DNA of 64,000 bases from Colwellia sp. M166 (GTDB lineage Bacteria > Pseudomonadota > Gammaproteobacteria > Enterobacterales > Alteromonadaceae). The DNA is taken from the NCBI RefSeq assembly GCF_024585285.1, contig NZ_CP040755.1:1550001-1614000 (forward strand), given 5' to 3'. Below the pieces are notes generated by a model. The model was not told the DNA's origin. It worked only from the letters and a program-made list of their open reading frames with translations, and ran no database searches. Below, piece after piece: positions 19,130 through 27,073 of the stretch (positions within the stretch are counted from its first letter, which is position 1; every line of letters starts with the position of its first letter). The translations under genes and the position numbers were made by a program.

Positions 19130-19326
19130 AAAATAGAGTAAAAAGCGTGTTTTATTGGTCCTTACTGGTATCAAACAGCAATATTGCGCGTGACTCCAGA
19201 TGAGTTGTTATTGAATAGCGATATCGGCATCAGCGAAAATTTAGAGTGAGTGTCTGTTTAATTTGTTTAATTTTTATTTAGCGATATCGGCATCAGCGCA
19301 AATTTAGAGTGAGTGTCTGTTTAATT
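19130..19326 (+). repeat. Two further partial copies of the RAYT 3' unit
   Basis: The third copy begins at AAATAGAGTAAAAAGCGTG (19131) and contains the second half of the unit. The fourth (from about 19276) keeps only the last 50 or so bases (AGCGATATCGGCATCAGCG...). Both end with the same arm, at 19239-19255 and 19302-19318. The copies get shorter away from the gene and differ by a few bases, as expected from stepwise duplication and decay. Confidence 0.85.
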
Positions 19327-19350
19327 TTTAGCTGCCTAACGGCAGCTAAA
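19327..19350. repeat. REP-like perfect hairpin closing the repeat island
   Basis: TTTAGCTGCC-TAAC-GGCAGCTAAA is a perfect 10-base stem with a four-base loop, immediately after the last repeat copy. No T-run follows on either strand, so it is more likely a REP-type palindrome or element end than a terminator. Confidence 0.6.
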
Positions 19351-19406
19351 TAAAACCCTATTGCCTATTGACGGGGATAAGGCTCATATGTGTTATACGT
19401 ATGCTT

Positions 19407-19601
19407 TCACTTATTAAATAGGCTTGGCTTTTTAAAGGCAAACCTTAAGAAAAATGCTCCAATTAATAAATTGAGCAAAGTGTCTATGTTACTCAATTTT
19501 ATGCTGGCAAAGATCGATAAAGAAGATATAAGTGAAGCAATCACCATCGATAGCCCAATAACTAACGCAAGAGTTTTAAATGTTTTTGTTCGAGTGATCA
19601 T
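19407..19601 (-). CDS. Small two-span membrane protein, uncharacterised
   Basis: I do not recognise this 64-residue protein. ATG 19601 has GGAG six bases upstream, which supports translation; the same frame can be extended to a TTG at 19670, but without such a site. It has a basic N-terminus (MITRTKTFK), a first hydrophobic span (TLALVIGLSMVIASLISSLSIFA) and a second (LLNLLIGAFFLRFAF), ending in a basic tail. The overlapping plus-strand frame is less protein-like. It lies between the repeat island and lysE, and could be a decaying or lineage-specific gene. Confidence 0.45.
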   Translation of the reverse strand: MITRTKTFKTLALVIGLSMVIASLISSLSIFASIKLSNIDTLLNLLIGAFFLRFAFKKPSLFNK

Positions 19602-19711
19602 CCGTGCTCCGAATTTTAACTTACGTATAACGCCTTTAGCAGGCGCAATTTTGTTGTTGCTGCTTTTCAAGCGGCGACATAATTGTCGCTCTGGCTAAAC
19701 TTGTTATATTT

Positions 19712-20368
19712 TTATTGTTTCGTTAAAGCTGATTTTACAATAGCAAAACCGATAAGACCTAAAATAGCTCCAGTAACTTTATCAATGTAATAAGCTAGTT
19801 TGGTAAATTTACTACGTACTTTTGGTGTAGATAGAAGAAAGATAATTGATAGATCCCATAAAAAAACGATAGCGGTCATCCAAATACCTAAACCTAGTTT
19901 GAAAGCAAAACCTACTTCAGGGGTCAGCACGACAGTAAATAAACTAAGATAAAACAATAAGTTTTTTGGATTCAATATGCCAGACATAAACCCAGTAATG
20001 AATTCCTTAAGGAAAGTAGCTTTAACAGCATTAGAATGAGTATGCTCAGCCATATCTAAATTGTTATACGAACCCTTACTAGCGCGTAAAGCCTGTACAG
20101 CAAGATAAATCAAAAACAATCCACCGATAACCTTAAGCACAATCATAATGGTAACAGAAGCAGCTAAAATAGTGCCCACACCAATCAAACACAAGCCAAC
20201 ATACAAAGCGTTTGCTGATGCAATACCTAGTGCAACACCAATAGCATTTTTACCTTCATTACGTATTGCGCTTTTTACAACTAATACGAAGTCTGGCCCA
20301 GGGCTTAACAACGCAAGAAAATGAGCTATCGCAACCGTTACGAAGATACCAAGTAAATTTACATCCAT
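19712..20368 (-). CDS. LysE/RhtB-family amino-acid exporter
   Basis: A 218-residue inner-membrane exporter with the family pattern of about six transmembrane helices. The conserved early motif is FLALLSPGPDFVLVVKSAIRNEGKNAIG (shown as LLSPGPDF at about 20-27), followed by GVALGIASANALY, and GILNPKNLLFYLSLF in the middle. Members export amino acids such as lysine, threonine or homoserine; the substrate here is unknown. A promoter and two matching palindromes lie upstream, which suggests induction by a dedicated regulator, although no regulator gene is adjacent. Confidence 0.9.
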   Translation of the reverse strand: MDVNLLGIFVTVAIAHFLALLSPGPDFVLVVKSAIRNEGKNAIGVALGIASANALYVGLCLIGVGTILAASVTIMIVLKVIGGLFLIYLAVQALRASKGSYNNLDMAEHTHSNAVKATFLKEFITGFMSGILNPKNLLFYLSLFTVVLTPEVGFAFKLGLGIWMTAIVFLWDLSIIFLLSTPKVRSKFTKLAYYIDKVTGAILGLIGFAIVKSALTKQ

Positions 20369-20395
20369 ATGAGAAGCCTTTTGTTAATTTAGAAA

Positions 20396-20425
20396 TGTAT
20401 AAAGCATCGATTAAAAATATAACAA
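20396..20425 (-). promoter_or_regulatory. Likely promoter of the LysE-type exporter
   Basis: On the minus strand, -35 TTGTTA (20420-20425) and -10 TATACA (20396-20401) are 18 bases apart, about 30 bases before the start codon. Confidence 0.5.
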
Positions 20426-20433
20426 CTTTATCA

Positions 20434-20448
20434 GAGGACACTTTCCTC
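20434..20448. promoter_or_regulatory. Palindromic site, copy 1 (GAGGA...TTTCCTC)
   Basis: GAGGACACTTTCCTC lies just upstream of the -35 of the lysE-type promoter, where an activator would bind. The same 15-base layout recurs at 20564-20578. Confidence 0.45.
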
Positions 20449-20559
20449 TTTTCCTACCAGAAAGTTTCCACCTTATTTATTTAACCTATAAATAACAAAT
20501 CTTTGCAGCTATTACCACTCCTTGCCTACAGATAAAGTACATGACTTGGGTTTTGGACA

Positions 20560-20582
20560 AAATGAGGAAAGTTTCCTCATTT
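20560..20582. promoter_or_regulatory. Perfect 11-base palindrome, copy 2
   Basis: The arms AAATGAGGAAA and TTTCCTCATTT are separated by a single G. The core GAGGAAAGTTTCCTC (20564-20578) matches the site at 20434-20448 in layout, 130 bases away. This looks like a pair of operator sites for one dimeric regulator. Confidence 0.5.
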
Positions 20583-20955
20583 CGTGACTTGGGAGGAAAA
20601 TCCACAATTCTATATAAGCAGTAGCCTCTGTTTTGTAAAATAAGGCATTAGAAAATACAGGGCGAATGCTTTAAGACTAAAGTCAGCACTACACAAAGTG
20701 ACCGCTAATAATTCAAAAGTGACTGCCACCAATAGTTACTTATACATTATCATGCTTGAACAGCACATATAAGAAACTTAGTTGCAGCCAAGCGTTTCTC
20801 TAGTAGCTGCTCATTGCCAATGAATACCACTCAGCCACTCTTTCACAATGACGTTGAGAATTGCCTAAGATCTTAAAAAATATCACAAGGAGACAATCAT
20901 AAGGATATTGATCTTTCACATCCATGTGATCGCGATATACCGTTCGTTCTGAACA
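20583..20955. other. Non-coding stretch between the exporter region and hppD
   Basis: About 370 bases between the palindrome and the hppD terminator. I see no open frame with a start and binding site, no RNA gene and no repeat; GGGAGGAAAATCC at about 20590 partly resembles one arm of the palindromes. Confidence 0.4.
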
Positions 20956-20980
20956 TAAAAAAGCCAGCAGATGCTGGCTT
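20956..20980 (-). terminator. Terminator of hppD
   Basis: On the minus strand AAGCCAGCA-TC-TGCTGGCTTTTTT: a nine-base perfect stem followed by six T, about 35 bases after the hppD stop. Confidence 0.9.
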
Positions 20981-21016
20981 GGTAAATTAGGTGTTCTTTA
21001 TCAAATGAATTGGCGG

Positions 21017-22060
21017 TTAAAGCACACCACGCTCTATTTGGTTCAATTCGATTGATTTGAATAAAGCGGTGAAGTTGCCTTCGCCAAAGCCTTGGTCATC
21101 AACACGTTGGATCATTTCGATAAAGATAGGACCAAAAATATTTTTAGTGAATATCTGTAACAAGTATGAGTTTTCTTTCTGGCTATCTACCAGTACTTGG
21201 TGATCACGAATACGTTGTTGGTCTTCTTTCACCCATGGAATACGGTCAAATACATCATCATAGTATTCAGGCACAATATTTAAGGTATCAATTATGTCTT
21301 TATCTAGTTGGTCTAAAGAGCCTAATAGATCATCAGAAATGAAAGCTAAATGTTGTACACCTGGGCCATTATATTCATCTAAATACTCATCAATTTGGTT
21401 ATTCTTTTTACCTTTACCTTCATTAATTGGAATACAGAAAGTGCCACACGGTGATTGTAAAGCATATGAAATTAACGCTGATTTCTCGCCTTTAATGTCA
21501 AAGTAGCGAATATCAGTAAAACCAAACACGCTTTTATAAAAATCAGCCCAATGCTCCATCGTGCCTTGGTAAACGTTATTAGTTAAATGATCAACAGCTT
21601 TAAAGCCTTTACCTTTTACTATTACGGGTTCAGCCAAGTCTTCACAATCATCTTGATAAATTGAGCCTTTAGCGCCAAATTTTTCGATAAAGTAAATCAG
21701 ACTGTCGCCAATACCGTATATTGCAGGGTAAGGTAACTTATTATCTGCACCTTGTGCTGACTTAGCACCGCGAGCTACTGCTTGCTCAAAGGCAAATTCA
21801 GCATCTTCAACACGCCAGCCCATTGAACAAATAGCTGGACCATGATTTTTGGCAAATTCACGTGAAAAGCCAGCTTGCTCATTGTTTAAGAAAAAGTGAA
21901 TATCGTTTTGGTTAAAGTAATCAATATCGCGGCCTTTGAATTTCTTCATTTTTGAAAAACCAAAACCATAGAAAGCCTTTTCCATAAAATCAGAATCAGG
22001 TGATGCATATTCAATAAATTCAATACCACGTAAATTCAATGGATTTTTTACTTCTGTCAT
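21017..22060 (-). CDS. hppD: 4-hydroxyphenylpyruvate dioxygenase
   Basis: Non-haem iron(II) enzyme that turns 4-hydroxyphenylpyruvate into homogentisate, the second step of tyrosine degradation and the entry to homogentisate-melanin. Its 347 residues are typical of bacteria. The iron ligands His158 (AVDHLTNNV), His237 (GVQHLAF) and Glu315 (FIEMIQR) are all present. The gene stands alone, with its own terminator and a TyrR-box-like site upstream; homogentisate dioxygenase and the later genes of the pathway are not in this window. Confidence 0.97.
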   Translation of the reverse strand: MTEVKNPLNLRGIEFIEYASPDSDFMEKAFYGFGFSKMKKFKGRDIDYFNQNDIHFFLNNEQAGFSREFAKNHGPAICSMGWRVEDAEFAFEQAVARGAKSAQGADNKLPYPAIYGIGDSLIYFIEKFGAKGSIYQDDCEDLAEPVIVKGKGFKAVDHLTNNVYQGTMEHWADFYKSVFGFTDIRYFDIKGEKSALISYALQSPCGTFCIPINEGKGKKNNQIDEYLDEYNGPGVQHLAFISDDLLGSLDQLDKDIIDTLNIVPEYYDDVFDRIPWVKEDQQRIRDHQVLVDSQKENSYLLQIFTKNIFGPIFIEMIQRVDDQGFGEGNFTALFKSIELNQIERGVL

Positions 22061-22337
22061 AATTATTTTCTCTCACTCTAGCAATACTGCGATTATTACC
22101 GTGAATTGAACGTAGAGGAAGTGAATGAAAAAACTGATATTTTTTGATGCGTAAATCAATTTTTACATAAAAAGAAGATGAATTTTGAACGACTCTGATC
22201 AAGCCTATAGCTAGCGTAGCTCACAGGTGTAACAATAGATTTACAGTAGCTTTTCAACACAAGTTATCGGCTAATTTATCCACTGAGTACGCGACTTACG
22301 TTGAGTTATACAGCGCTTAAACATAAGAAAATTCAAG
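22061..22337. other. hppD upstream region
   Basis: About 280 bases between hppD and the deaD terminator. Besides the TyrR-box-like site at 22228-22245 it has a small inverted repeat (AGCTA-GCG-TAGCT, about 22210-22222). I could not place a convincing -10/-35 pair. Confidence 0.4.
22228..22245. promoter_or_regulatory. TyrR-box-like site upstream of hppD
   Basis: TGTAAC-AATAGA-TTTACA matches the TyrR/PhhR box TGTAAA-N6-TTTACA at 11 of 12 defined positions. It lies about 170 bases before the hppD start, in keeping with activation by an aromatic-amino-acid-responsive regulator. Confidence 0.55.
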
Positions 22338-22376
22338 TAAAAAAAAACGCCAACACTCATGAGTGTTGGCGTTTAT
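22338..22376 (-). terminator. Terminator of deaD
   Basis: On the minus strand AAACGCCAACACTCATGAGT pairs with itself through GTGTTGGCGTTT, followed by a nine-base T run. It is a long, nearly loopless stem about 25 bases past the stop. Confidence 0.92.
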
Positions 22377-22398
22377 TCAAGTGCTTTAAAGCAAATGA

Positions 22399-24201
22399 TT
22401 AGTTTGTGCGTTGCTCTTTACGTGCACGAGCTGGGCGCTCTGACACTGCTGATGGCTGCGCATCTGAAACCGTAATAGCAAGTGCTTGTCGACGAACTTG
22501 AACACGCTTTAACTGTGTAAAAGACTTCTCAGGCATACCTTTAGGTAACTGTACAAAGCTATGCTTGTCGTGCAAGTTAATCGCACCAATGTAGCTGCTG
22601 TCTAATGATATTTCATTAGCGATTGCGCCAACGATATCACCAGGACGTGCACCATGCTCTTTACCTACTTCTAGGCGGTAAGTCTGCCAATCAACATCAC
22701 TGCGAGCAACTTTCGCTTTACGAGGAGCACGTTCAGCGCGATTTTCATTACGACCACTGTCACGACCACCACGAGCGTCATTACGACCACCGCGAGAATC
22801 ACGAGCACCACGACTATCATTACGTCCACCATCACGATCATTTCTCTCACGTGCATCACGACGAGGTTTTGGATCTTCTTTTGGTTGTAATGGTTGCTTT
22901 AACTGTTTTTGATAAAGTAACGCTGCCGCTAAATCTGTCATTGAAAGTTCTGACTCTGACGCCATAGCTTCGATGATTTCACGCATTGCGGTAAGTTCTT
23001 TATCAGCAATAACACTTGCTAGCTCATTACGAGTACGTTCAATACGCGCTTTACCAATTTCTTGAATATTTGGTAAGTCATACATAGCAACCGTACCAGA
23101 AGTCAAACGTTCATAATGACGTAATGAATACATCTCACGTGGACGTACAAATGAAATTGCAGTACCACTACGACCAGCACGACCCGTACGACCAATGCGG
23201 TGAACATAAGCTTCGTTATCACCAGGTAAGTCATAGTTAATCACTAATGAAATACGAGGAATATCAAGACCACGTGCCACAACGTCTGTTGCAACAAGAA
23301 TTGATGATACGCCTGATTTCAATTGATCAACTGTACGTTCACGCTGTGCTTGGTTCATATCACCGTTTAATGCAACAGAAGCATAACCAGCACGCTCTAA
23401 TTTTTCAGCGACTTCAATGGTATCGTTACGAGTACGTACGAAAATGATCATCGCGTCATATTCAACTGTTTCTGCAATACGTTCTAATGCAGTCATTTTG
23501 TTGATACCGCTTACTTTCCATGCGTATTGTGTAATATTAGCTTTTTCTTTTTTCACTGCAGCGATTTTAATGTGCTCAGGATCTTTCAAAAAGCGATTCG
23601 CTACTTTGCGAATTTGTGCTGGCATCGTTGCAGAGAACAAGGCCATTTGTGTTTCTTTTGGTAAATGTTCAAGGATCCACTCGATGTCTTCTAAAAAGCC
23701 CATGTTTAACATTTCATCAGCTTCATCAAGTACACAAAATGATAAGTTAGCTAATTTAAGGCTCTTACGACGTAAGTGATCCATTAAACGACCTGGTGTA
23801 CCAACAACGACTTGAGCACCGCGCTCTAGTTGTTGAAATTGTGGTTGGTAAGATTGGCCACCGTATAAAGTCGCTACTTTTAAACCTTTCATGTCTTTAG
23901 CGAAGGTTTCAATTGCTTCAGCAACTTGAATCGCTAATTCACGTGTTGGTGCTAACACCATCAATTGTGGTTTGCGTAAATTAACATCAATTTTTGCTAG
24001 TGCAGGTAAGCCAAAGGCTGCGGTTTTACCGGTACCTGTTTGTGCTTCGCCAAGAACATCTTTACCAGCAAGTAAAGGGGGAATTGTTTGCGCTTGAATT
24101 GCAGTTGATGTTTCAAAACCTAGTGCTTTTACAGCAGATACTAAGTTTTCAGGCAAACCAAGGGCGTCAAAGCCTATTGAGGCATTGTTAAGATCAGTCA
24201 T
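22399..24201 (-). CDS. deaD: DEAD-box ATP-dependent RNA helicase DeaD/CsdA
   Basis: A 600-residue RNA helicase used in ribosome assembly and mRNA decay, especially in the cold. The helicase core shows the Q motif (FDALGLP), Walker A AQTGTGKT (53-60), PTRELA, GTPGR, DEAD (159-162), SAT, and HRIGRTGRAGRSG in the second RecA domain. An Arg/Gly/Asp-rich linker (about 450-500, RGGRNDARGGRD) precedes the DbpA-like RNA-binding domain (about 515-575, RLEVGKEHGARPGDIVGAI). The domain order matches E. coli DeaD. It has a long leader and its own terminator. Confidence 0.96.
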   Translation of the reverse strand: MTDLNNASIGFDALGLPENLVSAVKALGFETSTAIQAQTIPPLLAGKDVLGEAQTGTGKTAAFGLPALAKIDVNLRKPQLMVLAPTRELAIQVAEAIETFAKDMKGLKVATLYGGQSYQPQFQQLERGAQVVVGTPGRLMDHLRRKSLKLANLSFCVLDEADEMLNMGFLEDIEWILEHLPKETQMALFSATMPAQIRKVANRFLKDPEHIKIAAVKKEKANITQYAWKVSGINKMTALERIAETVEYDAMIIFVRTRNDTIEVAEKLERAGYASVALNGDMNQAQRERTVDQLKSGVSSILVATDVVARGLDIPRISLVINYDLPGDNEAYVHRIGRTGRAGRSGTAISFVRPREMYSLRHYERLTSGTVAMYDLPNIQEIGKARIERTRNELASVIADKELTAMREIIEAMASESELSMTDLAAALLYQKQLKQPLQPKEDPKPRRDARERNDRDGGRNDSRGARDSRGGRNDARGGRDSGRNENRAERAPRKAKVARSDVDWQTYRLEVGKEHGARPGDIVGAIANEISLDSSYIGAINLHDKHSFVQLPKGMPEKSFTQLKRVQVRRQALAITVSDAQPSAVSERPARARKEQRTN

Positions 24202-24475
24202 ATAATTTTTGTCTTCTCATGGTAGAAACCGGCAAAATGCCAAAATTCCTACGTACATATACGAGGAAACCACCAGGAAGACTTAAGGCACATTCATTAC
24301 GTTAACGTTGAACAGTTAACTGGGCAAGTCTATTGGGCGGATATACCCCACTCATTTAAAAAATTCTGTCGTTATCAATTATGTAGTTCTCTAAGCTTAA
24401 CTTTGTTTAACTTAGAAACTTTTTGATTGTCTATTACAGAGGCGCGCATTATACAGATGCGGTTAATTTATACAA
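24202..24475 (-). promoter_or_regulatory. deaD promoter and ~240-base leader
   Basis: On the minus strand, -35 TTGTAT (24470-24475) and -10 TATAAT (24448-24453) are separated by 16 bases. Transcription would start near 24441, leaving a leader of about 240 bases with no open reading frame of note. Long leaders are known for cold-induced mRNAs, including E. coli deaD. Confidence 0.6.
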
Positions 24476-24505
24476 GTAAAAATAACGAATTAACTTAGTT
24501 TAACG

Positions 24506-24550
24506 ACAAAAACAGCCTAAAACCTTTAAAAATTTAACTTAAGGCTGTTT
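24506..24550 (-). terminator. Likely terminator of the repeat lipoprotein gene
   Basis: On the minus strand AACAGCC pairs with GGCTGTT across a 25-base AU-rich interior that can pair further, and the stem runs into TTTTTG. It lies 35-80 bases after the stop at 24584. Confidence 0.55.
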
Positions 24551-24583
24551 TAATAGCTCATCGGATGACTTGAAATATTTTAA

Positions 24584-25405
24584 CTACTCGTCTATTTCAA
24601 AGCCACCTTCGACTTGTTTTACACGTAACCCTCCTGAGCCGCTCTCAATAATCTTTAAACCACCTGCTCGCTCAACATCTATATCCCCAGAGCCATCATC
24701 AATCGTTATCTCGCCATCAACGTTTCTGACTTTCAAGTCACCAGAACCATCTTCAAAGCGGGCATTGCCTGAAATACCTTTTGCGTAGATACTGCCGGAA
24801 CCATCATCAATATCGACATTACCATCAATTTCGCTAATTTCCATTTCACCGGAGCCGTCAACAATTCGTACATTGCCAATAACTTCACTGACATAAAGAC
24901 CACCTGAGCCATCATTAATTTCAAGATTATTTTTGATACCCTTTATAGTTAAATCACCTGAGCCGTCTTTTATTTCAACTGCGCCATCAATATCACTAAT
25001 ACTTGCTGAACCCGAGCCATCATCTACTTTCAACATCAGCCGACTTGGCATGGTAACTTTAATATCTATATGTGGTGACTCACCCTGCCAGAAGCCACGG
25101 CTACTGTTAATTTTTGCCACTAAAAATGCGCTTTCACCAGAATCGGTCAACGCAAATTGATAATTGTCAGAATTTCCTTTCTCGGTATAAATATCAGCAA
25201 CAACGGTAATCGTTGTCGCCTTATCGGAGCCGGAAATAACTAATGAACCCGCCCCCGCTTCAACGTCGAGTTTAGCGAGGTTTTCGGCATCAATAACCAG
25301 TTCTTGCTGGCTATGATAATTTGCATATGAAGGACTGGCTACCACAATACAGCCGCTTAACAATGTTGCAGCCGTGATAAAAAGGAGTGATTGAGCTAAT
25401 TTCAT
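24584..25405 (-). CDS. Lipoprotein with GSG-repeat beta-solenoid (DUF4097-like)
   Basis: A 273-residue predicted lipoprotein (lipobox LLSGC, Cys19), so periplasmic and membrane-anchored. From about residue 127 to the end it is made of eight repeats of 18 residues with the pattern (I/V)-x-D-G-S-G-x-(I/L)-x-(I/V)-x-x-(I/V)-x-G-x-(I/V), for example IKDGSGDLTIKGIKNN and IDDGSGDIDVER. Such regular DGSG turns suggest a right-handed parallel beta-helix, as in DUF4097/DUF2807 'adhesin-like' proteins. The function of these proteins is not settled. It lies downstream of nuoN on the same strand, with a 180-base gap that contains no clear terminator. Confidence 0.85.
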   Translation of the reverse strand: MKLAQSLLFITAATLLSGCIVVASPSYANYHSQQELVIDAENLAKLDVEAGAGSLVISGSDKATTITVVADIYTEKGNSDNYQFALTDSGESAFLVAKINSSRGFWQGESPHIDIKVTMPSRLMLKVDDGSGSASISDIDGAVEIKDGSGDLTIKGIKNNLEINDGSGGLYVSEVIGNVRIVDGSGEMEISEIDGNVDIDDGSGSIYAKGISGNARFEDGSGDLKVRNVDGEITIDDGSGDIDVERAGGLKIIESGSGGLRVKQVEGGFEIDE

Positions 25406-25587
25406 TGGTCTTTCCCTGTAAAAATTGATTATTTTTATTTATGTTTTATAAAAACAATCAAAAATTACGCCAAAATTAAAAGACATTATTATCAGCAACT
25501 TAAACAATCATATTTATTTAAAAACGTGGAAAGCTGTAGTTTTTGGTTAAACAAACAATTATTTAGTGAAATTAGTCGCTAGAACGA

Positions 25588-27069
25588 TCAACCAATAAAT
25601 TGATTGATCATGTCTGGCAATATGCCCAAAGCCAAGCCAAGTAGAATAAAGCTATAAACTAGCAGGTTATCTATATTACGACCTAAAGTGACTTTAGTTT
25701 TATCGCTTGCTTTCGACGTATCTTCAAACATATTAAAAATTAAAGGTAGATAATAGCCTAAAGCTATTCCGCTACCAATAATCAGCGTGGCAATTAACCA
25801 CCAAGCATGCGCCACCGTTGCTTGAGTTAAAATATAGAATTTACCAATAAATCCCATAGTTAATGGAATACCCGCTAAACTCAACAGCCCGAGTATCATG
25901 AGCAAGGCATAGCTCGGGGCGCGCCAAAATAAGCCTTTTAAATCATTTCGCGATATATCTTCTTGATATAACGAGTTATTACGCTGCAATTGTAGCAGCG
26001 CAATAACCATAAAAATGGATAGATTAGCGACTATGTATGCCGCGAGATAGAATAAAGTACTTTGCCAAGTAAATGCTAAGCCTTGCTCAGAAGCGATAAT
26101 GATCACAATCAACAGGTAGCCCATATGAGCAATTGATGAATAGGCGAGTAGCCGTTTCAAGTGCTGCTGTTTTAGCGCCATGACATTACCTAATAACATA
26201 GAAATAATGGCAAAAATCAATAAAAACAATTGAAAGTTTTCTAATAGTAAATAGCGCTGCGCAACAATGCACTTAAGCAAGACGACAAACATCGCAACTT
26301 TCGACACGGTTGCCATTAACATGGTTACCGGGGTCGGCGAGCCTTGATAAACATCTGGCGTCCAGAAATGGAACGGGGCAATTGACAATTTAAAGGCAAT
26401 ACCTGAAACAAATAGTAGCAGCCCTAACTGAAAAAATACGCCTAAGCCTTGTTGGTGATAGATGGCATTAGGTATGACCGCACTAAAGCTCATATTGCCC
26501 GTTACGCTATAAATAAAGGCAATCCCCAACAACATAAAACTCGACGCTGTCGCGCTTAATATCAAATACTTAAAGCCACTTTCCACGCTGTAAGCACTTT
26601 CTCGATGGTAGCCTACTAGGCCAACTAAGCTGATACTCAATAGCTCAAAACCTAAAAACAAACTCGCGTAATGATCACTAGTGACTAAAATCCCGCTACC
26701 AAGCACCATTAATAATAACAAGAGATAATATTCATCGTGTACTTCTGTATGTGCTTTAAGAAAACTATGGCTCATACGTAAAGCGGCTAAGGCTGAAATA
26801 AGGATTAAACTAAAAGCAAAACTGCTGTAACCATCCACTTTCAACAATTGCGTTACTTGCATTGCCGGCATTGTTAATAAACTAACATTAACCAACAAAG
26901 ACATTATGAGTACCACACTGGTAAATACGACAATAGTGCGCTGAGAACGACGCCAAGCCACTAATAACAATGCTAGCGTGGCGCCAAAGGCAACAATAAG
27001 TTGTGGTAAAATTGCTGCTACCATCGACATGGTTAATAAAGGCTGTGCGTTACTCGCTATAGACATCAT
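25588..27069 (-). CDS. nuoN: NADH-quinone oxidoreductase subunit N
   Basis: Antiporter-like proton-pumping subunit of complex I, about 493 residues with 13-14 transmembrane helices. Conserved segments are FLGFELLSISLVGLVGY, LSIAPFHFWTPDVYQGSP and AYSSIAHMGYLL. The start is at or next to ATG 27069/27066 (MMSIASN), which follows AGG closely; the open frame to 27120 would overlap nuoM. Its start overlaps or abuts the nuoM stop (27074). It is the last gene of the nuo operon. Confidence 0.95.
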   Translation of the reverse strand: MMSIASNAQPLLTMSMVAAILPQLIVAFGATLALLLVAWRRSQRTIVVFTSVVLIMSLLVNVSLLTMPAMQVTQLLKVDGYSSFAFSLILISALAALRMSHSFLKAHTEVHDEYYLLLLLMVLGSGILVTSDHYASLFLGFELLSISLVGLVGYHRESAYSVESGFKYLILSATASSFMLLGIAFIYSVTGNMSFSAVIPNAIYHQQGLGVFFQLGLLLFVSGIAFKLSIAPFHFWTPDVYQGSPTPVTMLMATVSKVAMFVVLLKCIVAQRYLLLENFQLFLLIFAIISMLLGNVMALKQQHLKRLLAYSSIAHMGYLLIVIIIASEQGLAFTWQSTLFYLAAYIVANLSIFMVIALLQLQRNNSLYQEDISRNDLKGLFWRAPSYALLMILGLLSLAGIPLTMGFIGKFYILTQATVAHAWWLIATLIIGSGIALGYYLPLIFNMFEDTSKASDKTKVTLGRNIDNLLVYSFILLGLALGILPDMINQFIG

Positions 27070-27073
27070 CAGC

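Noticed and set aside
18609..19326. CRISPR-like look of regularly repeated short motifs
   Set aside because: The repeated units are about 260 bases and decay to shorter partial copies; there are no short repeats with unique spacers and no cas genes. It is a RAYT/REP duplication.
19327..19350. Hairpin as a terminator
   Set aside because: Neither strand has a T-run after the stem; it is better seen as a REP-type palindrome.
19390..19698. Plus-strand 102-residue frame opposite the small membrane protein
   Set aside because: It has no ribosome binding site and a less protein-like composition than the minus-strand frame, which has GGAG before its ATG.
22623..22967. His/Asp-rich open frame antisense to deaD
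   Set aside because: It is the complement of the Arg/Gly/Asp-rich linker of DeaD, whose biased composition keeps the opposite strand open. No binding site or family match.
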